Assembly (NCBI GenBank): GCA_963677375.2
Contig: CAXXIF010000010.1
Location: 62,001 to 126,000 of the forward strand
Direction of reading: 5' to 3'
Origin: Pseudaeromonas sp963677375
GTDB lineage: Bacteria > Pseudomonadota > Gammaproteobacteria > Enterobacterales > Aeromonadaceae
DNA length: 64,000 nucleotides
The translations under genes were made by a program, and so were the position numbers. The notes beneath the pieces were generated by a model that had not been told where the DNA came from, made no database searches, and saw nothing but the letters and a program-made list of their open reading frames with translations. Position 1 is the first letter of the stretch. Every line of letters starts with the position of its first letter. Below, one piece after another: positions 60,536 to 64,000 of the stretch.

Positions 60536-61635
60536 GGCTGCGGCCTCGCAAGCCGGGGGGCCGGTGCGGCAGAGAGGGGTTCAGGCTCGGAGATCACCCG
60601 AACCCGCTGTCCAGGTTTGAGAGCGACCAGCCCTTCCACCACCAGACGATCCCCGGCTTTGATACCGGAGAGTACGCTCACCCGGCTATCTTCGGCACCG
60701 CCCAGAGTGACCGACTGCCGCGTCACCCGGCTGTCCGGAGTCAACAGATAGACAAACCGCTCATTGCCTTGAAACTCCACGGCCTGCATCGGGATCAGCG
60801 GCAGTTGCTCGCTGGCAAAGGGCAGAGTCACCTGCATCAGCATTCCCGGGCGTAACAGTCGTTGCGGATTAGCAAACTGCATCCGCACCTTGATATTCAG
60901 GGAGTCGCTATCCACACGGCTGTCGATGGCCTCGATGACACCACTAAAGCGGCGATCCGGCCAAGCCGTTGTTTGCGCCTGCACCGGCGTACCGGGCTGC
61001 AAACGTGAAAAGTAGCGTTCCGGAACAGCCAGATCCAGACGCATGCTGGCCAAGTCATCCAGATGTAACAGCGTCTCCCCGGAATTCACCAGCGCCCCCA
61101 GGCTGATATCAAAGAGGCTGACCCGACCGGCAAAAGGGGCCAAGAGCCGGCGCTGGGACAGTTCAAAGGCGGCCATATCCCGCCGGGCTGCAGCCTGGGC
61201 GACGGCTGACATCTCGGCTTCGAGATCGTTCTGCGTGACCACACCCTTGCTTGCCAGACGCCGCATATCTCGCAACTTGCGCTGTTCATTACCCAAAAAA
61301 GCCTCAGCTTCGGCAAACACAGCCTGCTGCCGGGCATCATCGAGCTGGATCAACCGCACACCGGCGGCCACCTCTCCTCCGGATGCCTGCGGCAGAGCCG
61401 TAATTCGACCACTCACCTCGGGGGTAATGACAACCGACTGCTGAGCTTGCAACTTGCCCACCAAAGGCAGTTGGCTCGTGAGTCGGGCGAGCTGTACCAC
61501 AGCCACACGAACCGATGTAGGCGTTCGGGCTGCCGGGGTTGTCGGTGCGGAGGTAAACGGAGTAAAGAAGCGATAGCTCAAGCCAGCCAGCACAGACGTC
61601 AGAAGTAGTGAGGCAACAAGCAGTGATTTGCGCAT
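60532..61635 (-). CDS. RND efflux periplasmic adaptor (membrane fusion protein)
   Basis: The 367-residue product has an N-terminal membrane anchor or signal segment (LLVASLLLTSVLAGLSY), the lipoyl-like part (VVITPEVSGRITALP ... GEVAAGVRLIQLDD), a coiled-coil hairpin, then LLAPFAGRVSLFDISLGALVNSG and the beta-barrel part (LRPGMLMQVTLPF). Adaptors link the RND pump to the outer membrane channel. The last four bases overlap the pump gene start. No good ribosome site is seen before the ATG at 61635. Confidence 0.92.
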   Translation of the reverse strand: MRKSLLVASLLLTSVLAGLSYRFFTPFTSAPTTPAARTPTSVRVAVVQLARLTSQLPLVGKLQAQQSVVITPEVSGRITALPQASGGEVAAGVRLIQLDDARQQAVFAEAEAFLGNEQRKLRDMRRLASKGVVTQNDLEAEMSAVAQAAARRDMAAFELSQRRLLAPFAGRVSLFDISLGALVNSGETLLHLDDLASMRLDLAVPERYFSRLQPGTPVQAQTTAWPDRRFSGVIEAIDSRVDSDSLNIKVRMQFANPQRLLRPGMLMQVTLPFASEQLPLIPMQAVEFQGNERFVYLLTPDSRVTRQSVTLGGAEDSRVSVLSGIKAGDRLVVEGLVALKPGQRVRVISEPEPLSAAPAPRLARPQP

Positions 61636-61781
61636 AGAAGAAAGAGACCGGGACAGACAAGGCCCCCAGTATATCGCGAGCAGCAGACATTATTTTGCCA
61701 AAATCCGGCGGAATTTGTGACAAAGCGTGTCAGCCAGTAGCGGCAGACGGATAAAGCAGAATGAGAGAAAATCAGCTCGGG

Positions 61782-61997
61782 TTAGCGGTTGAGCAAAACC
61801 CCATATTCCAGTTCACGCTCGCGCTGGCACTCGGCCAAATAGATGGCAGCCAGCACCGGAGGCTGCTGATGATATTGATCGACCGCTTTTGGCACCATCA
61901 ACTCCAACGTTTTCAGGCTCTTAGCCTTGCGAAAACGACGCAACCAGTAATCTTTGCTTTCCAGTTCAAGGGGTTCTATCTGTTCGGTCTGGGACAT
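61782..61997 (-). CDS. Conserved-looking small protein of unknown function
   Basis: A 71-residue, highly charged protein starting at the ATG at 61997. It begins acidic (MSQTEQIEPLELESKDYW) and then has a basic helix (LRRFRKAKSLKTLELMV). No signal peptide or membrane segment is present. I recognise no family. The frame runs 39 codons further up and overlaps the end of trpS, but that part is unlike a coding start. It follows trpS on the same strand by 100 bases. Confidence 0.55.
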   Translation of the reverse strand: MSQTEQIEPLELESKDYWLRRFRKAKSLKTLELMVPKAVDQYHQQPPVLAAIYLAECQRERELEYGVLLNR

Positions 61998-62097
61998 GTC
62001 TTCTTCAATAATGGCAAGGAAAAAAAAACGCAAGCCCTGAGGCTGCGAAACCGGCTCCCGACGCCAGAGGATGGACGTGGGGAGCCATATGTCAGGG

Positions 62098-63102
62098 TTA
62101 CACTTTAGGCACAAAACCTACGGCGGCATATACCTGCTGCAGTGTCTTTTCAGCACGGGCCCGAGCCTTATCGGCACCACGGCTTAGCACGGACAGCAGA
62201 TGGGCCTCATCGGCACGCAGGTCGTGGAACCTTTGCTGGATCGGCTCCAGCAGCGCAACGACTGCATCGGCGGTTTCACCTTTAAGGTGACCATACATCT
62301 TGCCGGCAAAATGTTGCTCCAGCTCGACAATGGATTTCCCCGTGGCACCGTGCATCAACGTCAGCAAGTTGGAAACCCCTGGCTTCTCGGCAATATCAAA
62401 GCGCACCACAGGCGGCTCTTCCGAATCGGTCATCGCCCGCTTGATTTTCTTGACGATGGATTTGGGATCTTCCAGCAGGCCAATGATGTTGTTCTGGTTA
62501 TCATCGGACTTGGACATCTTCTTGGTTGGCTCCTGCAGACTCATCATCCGGGCGCCCTGCTCCGGAATAAAGGGTTCCGGCATGGTGAAGATGTCACCGT
62601 ACAGCGTATTGAAGCGATAGGCGATATCCCGAGTCAGCTCCAGGTGCTGCTTCTGATCATGACCAACCGGTACCTGATTGGCCTGATACAGCAGGATATC
62701 CGCCGCCATCAAGACTGGATAGCCAAACAAGCCGACGTTGACGTTATTCTCGTAACGCTGGGACTTGTCCTTGAACTGGGTCATGCGCGACAACTCACCC
62801 ATCTGGGTATAACAATTCAGCACCCAACCCAGCTCAGCGTGCTGTGGCACATGAGATTGCAAAAAGACGGTACTTTTCTCCGGATCGATACCGACCGCCA
62901 GATAGAGTGCCGCGGCGTCGAGACAGGCCTTGCGCAAGGCATGGGGGTCCTGACGGACGGTAATGGCATGCAGATCCACGATGCAATACAGGCAGTCATA
63001 ATCATCCTGCATGTGCACCCACTGACGCAGTGCTCCCATGTAATTACCGATCGTCAACTGCCCGGAAGGCTGGGCACCACTCAAAACAATGGGTTTTGTC
63101 AT
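62098..63102 (-). CDS. trpS: Tryptophanyl-tRNA synthetase
   Basis: TrpRS charges tRNA-Trp. The 334-residue product has the class I signatures: PSGQLTIGNYMGAL (HIGH equivalent TIGN) near residue 15 and KMSKS near residue 195. Other blocks are YPVLMAADILLYQA, PVGHDQKQHLELTRDIA and TMPEPFIP. It lies 18 bases after gph on the same strand. The operon order rpe-gph-trpS is conserved in gammaproteobacteria. Confidence 0.97.
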   Translation of the reverse strand: MTKPIVLSGAQPSGQLTIGNYMGALRQWVHMQDDYDCLYCIVDLHAITVRQDPHALRKACLDAAALYLAVGIDPEKSTVFLQSHVPQHAELGWVLNCYTQMGELSRMTQFKDKSQRYENNVNVGLFGYPVLMAADILLYQANQVPVGHDQKQHLELTRDIAYRFNTLYGDIFTMPEPFIPEQGARMMSLQEPTKKMSKSDDNQNNIIGLLEDPKSIVKKIKRAMTDSEEPPVVRFDIAEKPGVSNLLTLMHGATGKSIVELEQHFAGKMYGHLKGETADAVVALLEPIQQRFHDLRADEAHLLSVLSRGADKARARAEKTLQQVYAAVGFVPKV

Positions 63103-63120
63103 TTGCTTTCAAATTCCCTG

Positions 63121-63819
63121 TCAATGCGCCAGCAACATGTCACCAAGCTGGCAAAAATGGTCCATGACCCAATCCGGCTCACAGGCCGCTATGGGCTCAC
63201 CATGGTTATAACCGTAAGTCAGACCCACCACGGGGATGCCTGCCGCCTTGGCCGCCAGAACATCATTTCTGGAATCACCGATCATCAGGCTACGCGCAGG
63301 CGTGACCTGCAAGCGTTCACAGACATGCAGCAGGGGCTTGGGGTCAGGCTTGCGCTGTGGCAGCACATCGCCACCGAGTACACACTCGAACAATGAGCTC
63401 AGCCCCGCTTCATCCAGCAAGGGAGCCACGAAGGGATGAGGCTTGTTGGTCACCACCGCCATGCGGTAACCCGCACTTCGCAACCGTTGCAGCACCTTCT
63501 GGACATCGGGAAACAGCGTGAAGTTCCGACTCAGACCCGCCAGATAGTGGGCATCAAATTCCGCCCGCACCCGTGCCAGCAGTGTCGGGTCAATCGCCTG
63601 GTGCAACTCGTAGGATTGCACGATAGCCCGGCGCAACAACATATCGGCGCCGTTACCAATCCACTGTTTAACCTGTTCCAGACTGACACCGGGCAGACCA
63701 CAGGCCCGCAATGCCACATCAACCGCCAGATAGAGTTGAGGCACGCTATCAATCAAGGTGCCATCCAAATCGAACAGCAACAGATCGATATCAGCCTGCT
63801 TGTTGGTACGCTCAGCCAT
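63121..63819 (-). CDS. gph: Phosphoglycolate phosphatase
   Basis: Gph hydrolyses 2-phosphoglycolate formed in DNA repair. The 232-residue HAD phosphatase has the nucleophile motif LLLFDLDGTLIDSVPQL, motif II VVTNKP, the conserved lysine in PQRKPDPKPLL and motif IV IGDSRNDVLAAKAAG. The ATG at 63819 overlaps the end of rpe by eight bases, so the two are translationally linked. The longer open frame starts 11 codons earlier without family similarity. Confidence 0.95.
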   Translation of the reverse strand: MAERTNKQADIDLLLFDLDGTLIDSVPQLYLAVDVALRACGLPGVSLEQVKQWIGNGADMLLRRAIVQSYELHQAIDPTLLARVRAEFDAHYLAGLSRNFTLFPDVQKVLQRLRSAGYRMAVVTNKPHPFVAPLLDEAGLSSLFECVLGGDVLPQRKPDPKPLLHVCERLQVTPARSLMIGDSRNDVLAAKAAGIPVVGLTYGYNHGEPIAACEPDWVMDHFCQLGDMLLAH

Positions 63820-64000
63820 GAGCCAGAGCCAACTCGTGACGCATCTGGTCAATCACCGTCTTGTAATCCGGTTGACTGAAAATGGCAGAGCCCGCGACAA
63901 ACATATCAGCACCGGCGGCGGCAATCTCGCGGATGTTGTCGACCTTGACGCCGCCATCGATTTCCAGACGAATATCACGACCGCTGTCATCAATCAAACG
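63812..64000 (-). CDS. rpe: Ribulose-phosphate 3-epimerase (5' part outside the window)
   Basis: The last 62 codons of rpe enter from the right edge. The segment has IRLEIDGGVKVDNI with the catalytic aspartate in EIDGGV, then AAGADMFVAGSAIF, the phosphate-binding loop of the epimerase TIM barrel. It ends with its stop overlapping gph. Rpe interconverts ribulose 5-phosphate and xylulose 5-phosphate. Confidence 0.94.
   Translation of the reverse strand, partial: RLIDDSGRDIRLEIDGGVKVDNIREIAAAGADMFVAGSAIFSQPDYKTVIDQMRHELALAHG

Noticed and set aside
62200..63396. Long plus-strand frame opposite trpS and gph
   Set aside because: It covers the antisense of two certain genes and the gap between them, and shows no domain pattern.
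1..64000. tRNA, rRNA, insertion sequences, prophage genes or CRISPR arrays
   Set aside because: No cloverleaf-like tRNA segment, rRNA sequence, transposase, integrase, phage structural gene or spaced direct repeat array was recognised by reading; an automated scan would be needed to exclude small RNAs.

Overview
The window reads as chromosomal DNA of a gammaproteobacterium, most likely of the Aeromonadales or a close relative. The evidence is conserved gene order shared with enterics and vibrios (bolA/yajG/ampG; yajQ-panE-yajL-thiI-xseB-ispA-dxs; slyD-yheS-yheU-crp-argD-pabA; rpe-gph-trpS) together with three type IV minor-pilin gene sets. No rRNA, tRNA, insertion sequence, prophage or CRISPR array was recognised. 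Most core genes look moderately GC-rich. The stretch from about 28.9 to 36.8 kb is visibly richer in A+T.

Region by region. 0-5.6 kb: a truncated MipA/OmpV-like outer membrane protein, an aminoglycoside-phosphotransferase-fold kinase divergent from a large MalT-like LuxR regulator with a broken P-loop, and the lipoprotein ApbE. 5.9-10 kb: bolA, then the rlmG-yajG-cyclophilin operon, then ampG. 10.4-19.5 kb: a Tsx-type channel, yajQ, a VanZ-like protein with panE and yajL, thiI, the xseB-ispA-dxs operon and slyD. 19.7-23.7 kb: an AraC-type regulator, the ABC-F protein YheS, a TIGR02444 protein and rlmJ.

23.8-43.1 kb is the most unusual part: three adjacent minor-pilin clusters. Cluster A (23.8-28.7 kb) has pilE, fimT, pilW, an enlarged pilX and a 699-residue PilV-like prepilin, but no pilY1. 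Cluster B (minus strand, 28.9-36.1 kb) is fimT-pilV-pilW-pilX-pilE-pilY1 with a 1456-residue PilY1. Cluster C (plus strand, 36.8-43.1 kb) is fimT-pilV-pilW-pilX-pilY1-pilE with a more classical 1081-residue PilY1. Each set would prime assembly of a type IV pilus and form its tip, so the cell may be able to fit alternative tips to one pilus. No major pilin or assembly motor gene lies in the window.

43.5-54.4 kb: a PLP decarboxylase, a DUF1294 membrane protein, an acyltransferase, two LysE/RhtB-type exporters (one with an 18-base homopolymer inside its coding sequence), two MocR-type regulators with palindromic sites in or beside their promoters, yheU, crp, a 3-hydroxyisobutyrate dehydrogenase-family enzyme and argD. 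54.6-64 kb: pyrC, pabA, a MarC-family protein, an RND efflux pump with its adaptor, a small unknown protein, then trpS, gph and the 3' end of rpe.

The slyD-yheS...yheU-crp-argD-pabA order of enterics is recognisable but spread out. The pilin region plus several transport and regulatory genes lie between rlmJ and yheU, which suggests an expansion at this site.
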